Assembly (NCBI GenBank): GCA_024449915.1
Contig: JAMZAV010000067.1
Coordinates: 248,001-312,000, forward strand
Source: Sweltsa coloradensis
Lineage: Eukaryota; Arthropoda; Insecta; Plecoptera; Chloroperlidae
DNA length: 64,000 nt
Direction: 5' to 3'
Each line of letters begins with the position of its first letter. Positions within the stretch are counted from its first letter, which is position 1. The notes beneath the pieces are model-generated. The model ran no database searches, was not told where the DNA came from, and saw only the letters and a list, made by a program, of their open reading frames with translations. Made by a program: the position numbers and the translations under genes. Below, one piece after another: positions 1 to 11,714 of this stretch.

Positions 1-12
1 CCGTATTTACAG

Positions 13-770
13 GTTGGAGGAAGTCAAGCAAAATATGCAGCTTCACAGGAAATTTCCGAAGACGTGTCCTTCATAGATGCCATGTTTGAGCCGTATGCAA
101 CCTGCGATTTTGGTGTAGTGTCGTGCTCGGCTGATTGTACTAACGTAGAGATCTGTCTGGGAGGCGAAGAACTTGACATCGTGGAGGTGTGTGCGCAGGT
201 AGCATGTGCGACGCTTCAACCCTGACGTGCAGTACTACTCTGGCAAAATGCAACGTGATAGATACGACAAAATTGACTTGTCATGGTACTGTAGGGGGCA
301 GATTCCCTAACCCGTTCGACTGCCAATCGTACTTTGAGTGTCCGGAACCAGAAGCTTCGGCCCCCCCAGCTGTCGTTGACCAAATACCTTGCAGGTCAAA
401 CACAACAGCTTATGATCCACTTTCGGGTACCTGTCGATGGCCCATAACTCACAGAGTGTGCCGAGAAAAACCAGTTCCCAAGTGCTTGGCATTGTTGCAG
501 TCTGGTGGTTTGATAGAGAACCCCAACATATTCTATGTATGCGTGAGCATCGAAGGAGTTCTGCAACCAATACTCTCGAAATGTCCAGATGAAACAGAGA
601 TTTTTGAGGAAGGGAAATGTAAGCCTCTCGAAAAAGTCCGAAAAAACAATTAAATTCGAGGATTGACAACCACTAAGTTCCAATGCACTACTTCAGGAAC
701 TACTTTTGCCGATCAAGAATTGTGTTGCGGATATTATCTCCGGAGAATGAATATTAATTCAAGTAAAGTT
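13..770 (+). pseudogene. Chitin-binding (CBM14/peritrophin-A) gene, large exon, broken
   Basis: This is the second exon of a secreted chitin-binding protein, paralogous to the gene at 15939-19774. It begins after an AG at 11-12, in the same phase as its paralogues, and reads VGGSQAK, then EPYATC, then a cysteine-rich stretch. The frame entering from the acceptor breaks near 198: it reads through EVCAQ and then meets a stop, while the homologous continuation (GSMCDAS...) lies one frame away, as if one base were missing. The second and third CBM14 domains are intact (GRFPNPFDCQSYFEC; LIENPNIFYVC). The reading frame ends at 651-653, before the Thr-rich linker and fourth domain of its relatives. 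A decayed fourth domain is still visible at about 660-750 (CCGYYLRR matching CRGYYLCT). The first exon lies left of the window. It is either a pseudogene or a shortened gene with one sequencing error. Confidence 0.75.
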
Positions 771-2455
771 AAACAACAAAAATGACCAGGGTCACAAACA
801 CACTAAAAAAATGCGATTCTTCAAGACACTTCCTAGCTCTTACTCGTCAGAGGTCTCTTCTTGAGTGAGCGCCATAGCCTTTATTGCATTTACAACTCAT
901 TTCTTGGTATGTTGGTCAGATTACAACTTGTATTATACGTGACTGTATTAAGGGTTAGAAATATGAACATGAACAAAATGTTATCACAAAATAAAATAAT
1001 GTTATACATGGTTATGAAAAAATGCATGTTCTCTATTAGTTATACATCATGTTTGTTAACACGCCGAATAAACTGTGATAAGTGCACCTTTTATCAAAAA
1101 TCTATGCATGTCTGTAAGTTTATTGTACCGTTTGTGTAAGAAATGCCCACTGTCAAACCCAAGCTAGGATGAACAATACCTACTCGAATCCCTTAAATCC
1201 CTTTCATTATTTCTACAATGTGTGATTTTAGACACTGTGTTTAGAATAATATAGATTCGGGTCCAGTCTAGTGCGGACAACATCTTGGGTTTCACTTTAG
1301 TGTCTTATCGTTTGAGTGACAGGTCATCACTAGAAACTCGTCAGTGATTTCTGATGGCCATCCGGAAACTTGTCATTTGGTGGCTGAAGATGAGAATTTC
1401 CTCTGAAAAAAAGTTAGAACAATTACGAAACTGGGGAATATAAATAGTTTAGTTAATATGGTATTGAACACCACAAATATTAAATATAAAATGTATTTAA
1501 TATGAAGATGATTAGGTCATAACTTTAAGTATATAAAATCAAATTTCTTCATTTTAGAAAATAATTATTAAGCACAGCCAAGAAGTCAGAGAGTTACTTT
1601 TATTTGAAGAATATAAGACAAGGTTTTAAGTGAGAAATGTAATTTATTGAGTATAGAAATAACCAAATAAAGCAATGATATTTATTGTTGAAATATGGAA
1701 ATATTGAGTCTTGACTCATTGCATTGACCGCTTAAATACAGATTTGAAATATAAGTAGAACTATAATGTGCATTTTATGTGTAAAAATAATAATAAAATT
1801 ATTATATATTTTGTTTACAAGGAAAAAAAATATTTTTCCATCATATATAGTATCTCGTGTTGCCTTTCTGTTTAGTTTTACATGCTTACCTATAAACAAT
1901 TACTTAAAATTATATAAAAATATAAATTTAAACCAATAAAACTAAACTTGAAAACGTTCAGTATCACTAGAAATAAAAGCTCAATCTTTTTCCACTTCAA
2001 TTTTTTCAGGCTTTACATCATAATAATTTTGTATCAGTTTGTAGATGCATATAAATTTGAAACGCTAAATGTATAACTCACAGGTCATAAGCTGTTACAA
2101 CAAAATACTATAGCCACTCAGACAAGAACTTTTTTATTGCAATATTATTGCTGAACGTGTCACATTGTATCAATCAATTTTATATTTATATTATTTTCAG
2201 AAGATAAAGAAGATATCACACTAAATGTTATATAAACCTTTTGGCGTTGTGGTCAGAAATGTACAATAGAGAAGAATTCCAATAACTAACTTTGTGTTTC
2301 TTAAAATTCAAGTGCTAGCCACATGTTGATTATACTTATTAAAACTGTAAAATTACTTGAGATATTATGAAACAAACAAGGCTAATCAAGATTGCAAGAT
2401 TCCACTTATACGACTCTCAATAGTTTACACATTGAAGAAGTCTCACAAAGTCAAG
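771..2455. other. AT-rich intergenic DNA, no gene seen
   Basis: No reading frame with recognisable protein character, no RNA gene and no clear repeat was found here. The short frame at 861-1139 has the composition of random AT-rich sequence. Confidence 0.5.
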
Positions 2456-2497
2456 ATGGGGATTCGTTCTGTGGCTATTTTGTTTATTGTTTTACTG
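2456..2497 (+). CDS. Orphan signal-peptide first exon
   Basis: Fourteen codons (MGIRSVAILFIVLL) run from an ATG into a good donor, ACTG/gtaagg, in phase 0. This matches the length and phase of the 14-codon first exons of the CBM14 genes at 15939 and 25638, and the peptide is a plausible hydrophobic signal core. No matching second exon appears before the next gene's own first exon at 15939. It may be the stranded first exon of another CBM14 copy whose body was lost to the repeat insertions downstream, or it may splice to an exon I did not recognise. Confidence 0.35.
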
Positions 2498-2874
2498 GTA
2501 AGGAACATAACATATTTTAAACTTTTCTATTAATCGTAGGTCCTTTATTGTATTCTGGTATTTATGGATAGTTTGTCGTAAACCTTTCTTAAAACCAAAT
2601 TTACCTAAGTCAAACACTTATAGATTTGCATTCGTTCAAAACAATACCTGCATGATTGTACTGAAGTCGACCGCAATTTACCTTGACGCCATAAGTTATT
2701 TTTATTTACGTAACTTTTGCGGGAAACATTGATTTTCATACAGTATTTTTCTAGTTTATTATTGTGTTTTTCTTTCTTTCAGATAAGTTTGTTTATTGTT
2801 TGTCCGTACATTGTTCTTTGCTTCATTCTCCCATTCAGTAATTCAGTTCCCATTACATCCAATTTACATGTGCA

Positions 2875-3046
2875 TTATAAATATAAATCATTGGACTTTT
2901 TCACTGTTAGTTAACAAAATATTTATTTTAATGTGATATTTCGATTTCTTTACAGAAATCTTTATCAAACAAAATTAACAATTATATACATAAAATAAAT
3001 ATTTTGTTAACTAACAGTGAAAAAGTCCAATGATTTATATTTATAA
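2875..3046. repeat. Perfect 56-bp inverted repeat with hammerhead-like spacer
   Basis: Bases 2875-2930 and 2991-3046 are exact reverse complements over 56 bp, around a 60-bp spacer. On the minus strand the spacer reads TTGATAAA, then a 6-bp stem (GATTTC/GAAATC) and loop, then GAAA. That is the layout of a degenerate type of hammerhead ribozyme core. The right flank (ACCTGTTACATAG, reverse complement) recurs near 52387 beside the same motif, so both belong to one repeat family. Hammerhead motifs are known in the terminal repeats of Penelope-like retroelements; assignment to that group is inference. Confidence 0.6.
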
Positions 3047-3148
3047 CGTTACTACCTGTTACATAGTTTCATTTTTTATAATTTACATGTGCATAACCCA
3101 TCATGACAATCACATTGTCATTAATAATTATTAAATTAGCCTGTTTTA

Positions 3149-3894
3149 TTGGATGAGCGAAGCGAAGATTCCATTTTACTACACTGGAGAAAAAAATCCA
3201 GAATGTTTTTTTTTTTTTTTGTATTTTTGTCTGTTTGTCCACACGATTCCGGCTAAACCAATACTCCGATTGCGATGAAATTTTATGGAGACCTTCGAAA
3301 TCTTTGAACTTAGAACTGCCACGTTTTTGAGCGCAATCGGAAAATTTTTTCTCATGAAAATCGCAATTTTACGATTTTTTTCAAGTTTTAAAAAAATTCT
3401 TCGACTTATAACACCTACATGCTTTATCCGATTTTAATGATTTTTGCACAGCAAAGATAGCAAAGATATTCTTGTGAAATTTGAGCGCAATTGAAAAAAT
3501 ATTTATTAAAAAAATCGATATTTTACGTTTTTTTTTTCTTTTTTTAAACAATTCTTTGACTTGTAACACCTACATGCTTTATCCGATTGTAATGATTTAT
3601 TCGCAGAACCTTAATTTTATGAATAAATATATTCGTGTTAAATTTGAGCGCAATCGAGAAATTATTTCTTATAAAAATCGCAATTTTACGATTTTTTTTT
3701 AACAATTACGATTAATTAAAATACATTTTTAAAAAGTGAAGTTAATTTTTTTTTTAATTTTATTTAATTTTAAATTTTATTAAACTTAATAATGATTTTT
3801 TCACAGAACAACAGAAAATTCGCATAACACATGGCAGCTCAATGCACCAATTACGCTCATCCAACAACGCGGCGGGACTTAAGCGTTTTCCTAG
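3149..3894 (+). mobile_element. Helentron-type non-autonomous element, copy A
   Basis: The element starts TTGGATGAGCG and ends with the inverse CGCTCATCCAA, followed by a terminal hairpin (AACGC, 12-nt loop, GCGTT) and TTCCTAG. An inverted repeat at the very 5' end but internal at the 3' end, plus a hairpin and a CTRR-like end before a T, is the arrangement described for Helentrons (Helitron2) and their non-autonomous derivatives. The interior has repeated AT-rich subunits (ACGATTTTTTT, TGCTTTATCCGATT) and no replicase or helicase gene. Confidence 0.7.
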
Positions 3895-4075
3895 TTTATT
3901 TAACGTCTATCCTATTCAGTTATAAAAACTGATATACAAAGGAGGACAACTAAATAAATCTACTTACATAGATGCAGACACAAGAATAGAATGAACTACT
4001 TTAAGTAAATATTTGAAATAGTAATATTACAACAACAATGCTATAAAACACAACAATTTTTTAATCTAAAATATT
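3895..4075 (-). mobile_element. Short tail copy of an (AAAT)n-ended retroelement
   Basis: The stretch from TTTATTTAACGTCTATCC to CACAACAATTT matches copies at 31735-31920, 35033-35480, 58261-58560 and 58838-59205. The shared end is a poly(AAAT)-type tail seen in reverse complement, as in non-LTR retroelement 3' ends. No protein is encoded. Confidence 0.55.
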
Positions 4076-4143
4076 ATTATTGGACGAGCGAGCGAAGCGA
4101 ACGGAGTCCTCTATGGCAAGTTTTCGGCACTTCGTTGTGTTTA

Positions 4144-4144
<1 letters not shown>

Positions 4145-4180
<36 letters not shown>

Positions 4181-4182
4181 GT
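4145..4182. repeat. (TCTG)n microsatellite
   Basis: About nine units of GTCT/TCTG directly follow the 5' end of the 3.9-kb Helentron-like element. Confidence 0.9.
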
Positions 4183-5828
4183 GTTCGATGCGTAGGGGCC
4201 AAACTACTCGTCGATTTTGACGAAATTTCACACCAACGTCAAGGACCAATAGGGAACCTAAGTGGGCGTTGTCCGGTTCTCTCCGGTCAGCGTGGTTTAG
4301 GCGATTAACCCATGCTAAATATTTCTTAAGCGATAGCGCGAGCACCCGACCACGGACCGGAATTATATTCATACTGTAAGAAAATATAATCTTTCCAATT
4401 TGCGTGGATATACATATCTCTGCTCTTTCCCAAAAATATATTAATGACATTATGTTTTGAGTTGAAGTGAACTCTACATTTACACTGTTGCCAAACCTTC
4501 CAAACTGCTCATGAAAAAGCACGTAAAAACATTTTGTCCCTGGCATCAGCATAACATTTGGTATCCGACTTGCTTTGTGGCTACTGTGAGGTCACTGGGT
4601 TGTACTAGATTATACATTACTAATAAAATTTCCTTTAATGTGCCAACAAAATCTTGAATGCGAAGTACATTTAGCAACCATGAACAGGCGCGTGGTATGC
4701 GAGGATGCCACAGCTGCACACAACGTGGCTGCATCTCGCTTAGGTTGCCGCTCAGTCAGAGTATATTTGCGACAGCGCGGAAACATGGGTCCATTTAACT
4801 CATAATAGTTTGAATTTAGGAAGCGTCATCGAGCAAAGTAGAATGCCATCATCTTCTTTACAAAATTATGCACTTGTGATGTTATTGGTTTAGATGTCTT
4901 TTGCGCGAGGCAAAAGAGACGGCGAGTAACATTTTCGTACCATGCTAATTCTTATGGGCGCTGAGACCAGAGAGAACCAATTTCCTTCCCGCCTTCAAAA
5001 CTTAGGTTCCCTATTCGAGAAAACAAGGAACACTAGCGCAGCCAAGTGGTCGAACCGCGAACTATTATTTCGGGGGTACTGATCGCGGAACATCATGCAA
5101 GAGGTAGGGGTTTCTCACATATATCCCGACCTAACGCAAAGAAATAATGTTCGGTGCCACAGTGCTCATCAAAGAAAACAGATAATATATACTTTCATTT
5201 ATTTCCGAATGATACAAAATGAGGAATGAGTGGAAAAGGGTGCTGTTAATTGCGAAACCAATCACTAAACACATGTGTGTCTGCAGTCTGTACTTTCGCG
5301 GTCTCGAACAACATTGTTCTGCTGAGTAATATGCTTATACTACCGGCGAGTTATTTTTCTGGCAATTTTATATTATGCACAAAACGTTTAAAGGTGTTGT
5401 GGTAAAATAAACTTTTTGGTAGACTTACTTGGTGTGTCTAGCCGGTGTCCTGAGTCCTGAGTCCTGACACTCTCAAACTAAGAATATCCTACATGAATTC
5501 AAATACGCCAATATATAATCATTATGACAGTTCTAAATATTTAGCCCAATAGTCCTACTCGGTACCTACATTCATAATTTAGGCCTACACTTGTCATAAT
5601 AATTGTCCTGGGACAGACACGTACTTTAATGGGCCTACACGGCTACAAGTGTTGGTATTTAAATGTGAATTTAAATGGCTTTGCGCGGAGCTTTTACTGG
5701 CTGTGATTTTTTTAATACGGATTCTAAAATCAATCGTAAGGTCAGCCTAACAAATAATTATGCACTGTTCGTCGTACGTTCATCGACGATACCACCTAAC
5801 ATAGGCTAATAACTTTCAAGATCACTGT

Positions 5829-5900
5829 GCATTGTGGCAAAGTGGTAGCGCGTTTGAGTTCTATTCGGAAGGTCGGCAGTTCAAATCTACGTTCGGTCGT
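5829..5900 (+). repeat. tRNA-like segment, degenerate
   Basis: A box-A-like TGGCAAAGTGGTAGCGC and a box-B-like GGCAGTTCAAATC stand at tRNA spacing. The acceptor and T stems do not pair well, so this is a tRNA-derived repeat head rather than a working tRNA gene. Confidence 0.4.
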
Positions 5901-8195
5901 TTTTTTTTTACCGTTCTATTTAGACATATGTTTTTCTGCAATTAATGATTTCATTACATTTTTATTGTATTTTCGCATTTCTCGCATTGCAATACAGTGA
6001 TATAATCAATCGTATTACCTAAAATAAAATCCATAGTAAATTGTAAATTTCAAAAAAAGGCACCCCAGTTTTTATCTTGCATAAACCACCTAGTGATTGC
6101 TCCTGCAGAAGGTAAAAAGTGGAATCACAATACTAGCACTATTTAATCAGATTTTTTTAAAATATATATATTGCAAGTATTGTTTTCATTTTAGCTTGTT
6201 TTTATAGGCAAGTTTGTAGTGAAATGTGACTTAAGAAGTAAGAATAGAATAAACTGTGTTATTTTTAAAGCAAATAGCAGAATGTGGTTTTATTTAACCA
6301 TTTGGCCGTGCTATTTTGATTTTATTAAATAAAACCCAAAACACACACCTCTCCGCAATCATACAACTGACCATGCAGTCACATCACTGTAGGCCACACA
6401 TTCATAGTTTTGCCATCATTGCCTGTGCAGCCCCACAAAGATGATTTGGTTCGCATTAAAAACTACTTCTCCCTCAATAAATATCCGCGACCCTTCTCCA
6501 ATCCATAATGGCTCGAATACTAACTTAGTGTATTTACTACCATTTTAAAGCGTAAAACCGCTTTTAATATGCGTTCAAACACAATGTTTCCAACGTTATT
6601 ACATGTATTGCGCCTATGCCGTCAGCTAGACTACCCCCGAACGAGCGGCCATATTGACGAACGCGCGCGCTATCTAGATTCTCTTGTTTCCTCGAATAGA
6701 TAGAGTGCTGTTAACATGGACAGCAAAATTCGTATGAATCCAACCTACAAGAAATTAAAATTAAGCAAATCACTACTTTATTTTTTTAAACTTAAAGTTC
6801 GCTTTTGAAAAAGAATACCCTTTCTTTTCAATGTTACCACAATGAATGTTAACAACTGTGAAAATTTTCAGAATTATATCGTGCCCTGCCAACTTACAAA
6901 AAATTAATTACTTTAAAAAATCATGTTTTGCAGGGCTTTACTAAATTGGATTTGATTTGAGGAGCATAAAAGATGGATGCAGAACATCTGGAGCCGAAAT
7001 GGAGTGCATGAATTGACCTTTCTAAAACATATTTTGGAATCTTGCTAGCTTTAAATCTTTAGCGTTAGCGATGTGATATGTTTTGGTGTCGCCCGCGTCC
7101 GCTTGCATAGCGATTCGCCTTTAAAAAGAAACGACACGCGCCAAGCGGAGAAACGGCGAAACGCTCAGATGAGGTCGCTCCGGAGGTGGGCGTGGCGCTT
7201 GCGTTTAAAACTACACGGCGCGGCGAAGTTTTCGTCAAAGATAATGTCGAATAGTGAACGATATTGTTGTGTTCTGAGTTGCTTATAAGGTAAAGCCACT
7301 AAGCCAACCATTATAGACGGTACAATTATACCAAAGAAGATGACATATCAATAAATAAAGTAAGATCTAGGTTCTCAAAGTTTTGTGAGAGTACAGGCCT
7401 GATTCTAAGTAAATTCCGAAGATGGGCATTTACTTTATATTATTTTGAGCTGACGGTGTAATAATAGTGGTTTAGGCCTCAAGGTTTATAACCAAACAGT
7501 AAGTATTTAGATTTTAGAACACGAAACAATAATATTGTAGGTATATGGATTGTAATCAGAATAACAATAATAATTGTACTTTTTCAGTATAGAGTAACTT
7601 ATATAGCTAGTCTGCTTTATTCCACGGATGATAAAACTATAAAAACTCAGTAACTCGCTGAAAGATGTATTCAATTATTTATTAAAGTGTTCAGTAATTT
7701 GCAATATTGATAGTGGTAGTTCAAACATCCTATTGCCGTTCACGTGAGACACATATTTGAAAGGTCGTCGAGTTGATTCCCACCATCAGAAATCTTCACT
7801 GAACGTTTTACCTAAGCCATCTCTTGACAATTTTAAAGGCGTATATAGCTAACGCATCAGATGGCAGACAAATGTCGACTTGGTGACTCACACTGCTGCA
7901 GTCGTCATGGTTCGCAAATTATGTACCTGGCTATTAGCTCACTCGTCCAACAACGACTTTGTGGCGTTTTCCTAGTATATAAGTGATGTTATAGATTTGA
8001 ATTAACACCTGATGATTTAGGCCCGGTATTGCAATATCCAGTTAAAGTCGCAAGAAAATGTAGCTGCCATTTTTCTCGTTATCACTACGGCAACCACCAA
8101 TCAGAAGCTTTCGAATTATTTTATTAGGAAGGTTAACGGACAGATACATTCAAATAGACATTAAAATAATTTACTTTAATTTTAGTGTGAAGCCA

Positions 8196-8410
8196 GACCA
8201 GGGTGCAATTCATGCCTCTCTTCAGGTGTCTGACTATAGGTATGTGGCGGATAGGACAATAATTGTGAAGGGATGTCCGAGGGCTGTTTGAGAGCTAACG
8301 ACTGAGGTAAACCTAGGAAAAAACCTTTAATCAGGGTTGCCGGTCTTGACGGGATTTGAACCAGGGACCTCCCGAATCAGAGTCGCGCGCTTAGCGCTCG
8401 AGCCTAACAA
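8196..8410 (-). mobile_element. tRNA-derived SINE, second family
   Basis: The reverse complement reads TCGAGCGCTAAGCGCGCGAC, then GGTTCAAATCCCGTC, a good box A/box B pair. The sequence beyond it (CTTCAGGTGTCT, GAAGGG-TGTCCGAGGGCTGTTT) recurs at 52850-52960. A related tRNA-like head lies at 43100-43180. Confidence 0.55.
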
Positions 8411-8582
8411 CACTGTAGGTTAAATAGATATTGATATAACGGACCTAAACATAAATAATATGATTAGAAGGTGTTTAAGCCTAAGTCCACTTTTAGATTT
8501 GTTCTGTAGTCCCGGTAGCTTTGGTATAATATACGTACAATATTTGTGCATTATTGATTAATACTAATTGACATAAAAGTTT

Positions 8583-8641
8583 GCCCTGCCTGGCAGTCGA
8601 ACCCAGAACACCCGGCTTAACGTGCCAAATCACTAACAATT
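8583..8641 (-). repeat. tRNA-like segment
   Basis: The reverse complement contains TTAGTGATTTGGCACGTTAA and GGGTTCGACTGCC at tRNA box spacing. It has no intact cloverleaf, so it is probably a SINE head fragment. Confidence 0.35.
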
Positions 8642-9565
8642 GATATTCAGCAACATGGCAGTCTTGTCTTCTGTTTTATTCACATTAGAGTCAAAATCAA
8701 CAATGTTGAGCCCATGGAAAGAAACAATAAAAATAAACAGCATTAAATTTAAAATATAATAGTAAGAAAAGATGTTCCCGCATGAAAATATTATATTGTG
8801 GGTGTTTCTAATGTAGCCTATTTTGATATATTCTTTATTCAGTTGAAAAAATAAATTTTAAAAAGTACACTAATAAATCATTTTACTTTAACGAAACCTT
8901 TCGAAATCTCCTAGTTATTATTTACCCGACTAAAACAATTATTTTCCTTAATAAATGTTCAATATGTCCCTATGTTGATGGATAATATGATAAATTATCT
9001 GTTTCAAAATTAATTATGTTTACCATGAATCTAGTAGTACATAATAAGTACATATATTAATAAAATAAGTTTACAATGACAATAAACATTGATAGTGTGT
9101 GAATTTACCTGGTGATAACACAATATTGAACTTTAAATTTTACCTAAGCTACGCCAGGTTGGCACCATTGCACAGTGAGTAGTTTGATCTAGGTAAGGAT
9201 TGAATCATTAGACTAATATTCAAACATAAATTTCTGAAGAAGCTTTTCTATGCAATCATTTCAATTTAACATTAATTCATTTCAGTATTAGTTTACACAT
9301 TTAAGCTAAGCATACAACAGGAATATACACAATAAAGATGAAGACAAATCAAATTGTTTGTGTAAAAAATATAAATACTCCTTGTGTTTGCAGGTTCTCA
9401 AAAATAATAAACATAATTCCTGTAACGGAAATGGAAACTCATTTATCTAACAATAAGTATAATACAATATTATTTGTACACATAATTAATATGACATTTG
9501 TGTTGAATTTAAACACGAATAACACTAATTATACCACCACTTCCATTGGCTTAACTCATTTATCA
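8642..9565. other. AT-rich intergenic DNA, nothing recognised
   Basis: The sequence is strongly AT-rich with no gene-like frame. The short frame at 9338-9574 looks like chance and runs into a microsatellite. Confidence 0.45.
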
Positions 9566-9578
9566 ATGTATTAATTAA

Positions 9579-9613
<35 letters not shown>

Positions 9614-9692
9614 AAATAAATAAAAAAAAATAATTAAAAAAAAAATAATAATAATAATAATGAATGAATGAATGAATGAATGAATGAATGAA
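9566..9692. repeat. Compound microsatellite (AAAT)n-(AAT)n-(AATG)n
   Basis: Three simple-repeat blocks follow one another and abut the 3' end of the minus-strand SINE at 9693, so they are probably its expanded tail. Confidence 0.85.
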
Positions 9693-10106
9693 TTAATAAG
9701 AAAGTGCGTATATTTAGAGTCTATACCCTCTCAGTCACAGAACGGATTTTCAGTGAGGGACATTAAATTATTAGCAGACCAAGCCAACCCTGTATGCCCC
9801 GAACCTACGACAAGCGGACTACTAGAAACCGGCATGTTAAAGTATGAAACACCGATCAATCAAGGTGGACACGATTCCACCCGCGGACAGCGCACGAATC
9901 AATAAGGTCAATTTGGAACATTATAATTTTTATGAGCGTCGTTGCTAGGACGGCTCCAAAGGCACCGTTTACACATTCCTAGTCCAAGAACTGATGGGAT
10001 AAGTCCACATCAGAAGTTTAAAAAACTTCTGCCTAGAGCGGGAATCGAACCATGGACCTTCTGCATTGGAAGCAGACATTAACCACAAGACTAACCGAAC
10101 CGCAAA
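9693..10106 (-). mobile_element. tRNA-Gly-derived SINE, near full length
   Basis: On the minus strand a tRNA-like head (TTAGTCTTGTGGTTAATG, a TCC anticodon-like loop, GGTTCGATTCCCGC) is followed by a body containing GGACTT-ATCCCATCAGTTC and GCCGTCCTAGCAACG. It ends near TAGAC-TCTAAATA and a simple-repeat tail. The same family occurs at 25783-26165 (+), 27075-27476 (-) and as fragments at 15001-15135, 28546-28605 and 53040-53135. Confidence 0.7.
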
Positions 10107-10532
10107 ATAATGTTCTGCGATTCTCGATCACTCACACAATCATTTGAATTAAAAGAGCATCATAATCATAGCATTTTCTAATAGCCGAGGGCAAATGATT
10201 AAAAAATTTGGGCCATGATGTAATCTACAAGTATTTGGCCGATAACTTTATGTTTTAGGGACAAACATTTAAGTACACAGGTTAGCCAAAATGATTTAAA
10301 ACAGCTTATCCATCAAAGCGACTTAAAATATATTCGCTTTTAAGCCAACATCATATCTTATTTAAATCTATATGATTAAATAACAATAGATTGATACAGT
10401 TTGTCTGAAGCGGACATGTATCATAGTTTAGTAGTTGAAATATTTGTTAATAACAAACAATATTCTACGAGACGAAGATGTCACAAAAGAACAAGTCAAG
10501 AGCGTCAAGAATATTCACGTATTATTATAGAC
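10107..10532. other. AT-rich DNA, nothing recognised
   Basis: No gene-like frame or clear repeat was seen between the SINE and the next Helentron copy. Confidence 0.4.
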
Positions 10533-11014
10533 ACTAGGAAGCCTCGCAAACGCTTTTTCAGGTGCGTTGTTGGATGAGCATAATTTTTTTTTAAACGAAA
10601 AAAGCGTAAAATTGCGATTTTCATGAGAAATTATTTTTAGATTTCGCTCAAATTTCACACGAATATATTAATTCATAAAATTTAGGTTATGTGAAAAATT
10701 CATCACAATCGGACAAAGCATGAAGGTGTTATAAGTCAAAAAATGTTTTTAAAAATAAAAAAAATCGTAAAATTGCGATTTTCATGAGGAATAATTTTTC
10801 GATTGCGCTAAAAAAAAGTGTCAGTTCTAAGTTCAGAGATTTCGAAGGCCTCCAAAAAATTTCATCTTAATTGGAGTATCGGTTTAGTCGAAATCGTGTT
10901 AACAAACAGCCAAAAATACAACAACAAAAAATACAAAAACCAAAAAAACATTCCGGATTTTTTTCTCCAGTGTAGTGAAACGGAATCTTCGCTTTACTCG
11001 CTACGCTCATCCAA
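10533..11014 (-). mobile_element. Helentron-type element, copy C
   Basis: Read on the minus strand it starts TTGGATGAGCG and ends with a hairpin before CTAG. The hairpin keeps the stem AACGC/GCGTT but has a different loop (TTTTTCAGGT) from copies A and D. The interior shares the subunit with TGCGATTTTCATGAG. Confidence 0.65.
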
Positions 11015-11678
11015 TTAACAAATAGGCTACAAATTGAATTTAGTATAAATGCACACATTACTAATCATCTGAAGTTAAACAAATTTAAAAAAATATATAT
11101 TAAAACGTCAATGTATAATTGGACAACAACTACAACAACAACTAATAATAATAATAATATAATACAAATTGTGAAATGATCTTAATTTAAATGAATTTAA
11201 TAGAAATTATGAAAAGTAAAAAGTAAAAAGGGAGATAATATAATAATAAAGAAAATAAAGAAAGAAAGTCATGTACCGATGAATATAAATAAAGCGGAAA
11301 GTTAAGACTCTATTAATCAGTTTCAAATTTCAAAGTAGCAAACTGGTGAGGATTGCGTTCAGATCACATTTGTTCCCGAAATAATAAATGTTGCCATTTA
11401 TTTGGCTGAGAAAAGTCTTTTATCAGTGATGTTCTATATTCTAGTATGTTCTTCAATATTTTTTATTATTGTAATATGTTCTGTTCTACATGAAAAAAAA
11501 ATACTTGACTTACATTTAAACAATTATTGAATACCGTTATTGAATATAATTATGATTATGATTTTAAATGAATTAAAAAAAGTGTAATAATATATTAATA
11601 TTCAAAAGAACAGGGTAGATTGTAACGAAAATTGACCATCATAATAATATGTAAATCCGTATGCTTTGTATGTATTCG

Positions 11679-11714
<36 letters not shown>

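Larger units (their letters stand above)
4080..7975 (+). mobile_element. Large (3.9 kb) Helentron-type element, copy B
   Basis: The left end reads TTGGACGAGCGAGCGAAG and the right end reads GCTCACTCGTCCAA, then ACG/CGT-stem sequence, then GTTTTCCTAG. The GGACGAG variant replaces GGATGAG at the left end and its complement replaces it at the right end. This co-variation suggests that both ends belong to one element rather than two fragments. The next base is T, as in the other copies. Inside I see a (TCTG)n tract at 4145-4182 and a tRNA-like segment at 5829-5900, but no recognisable Rep/helicase protein. It is therefore either non-autonomous or carries captured host sequence. Confidence 0.5.

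Noticed and set aside
3481..3702. Conserved small protein shared by 3.5 kb and 63 kb
   Set aside because: The similar peptides come from shared Helentron subunits; frames are short, low-complexity and broken in other copies.
4080..7975. Autonomous Helitron/Helentron
   Set aside because: No Rep or helicase motif could be found in any frame of the interior.
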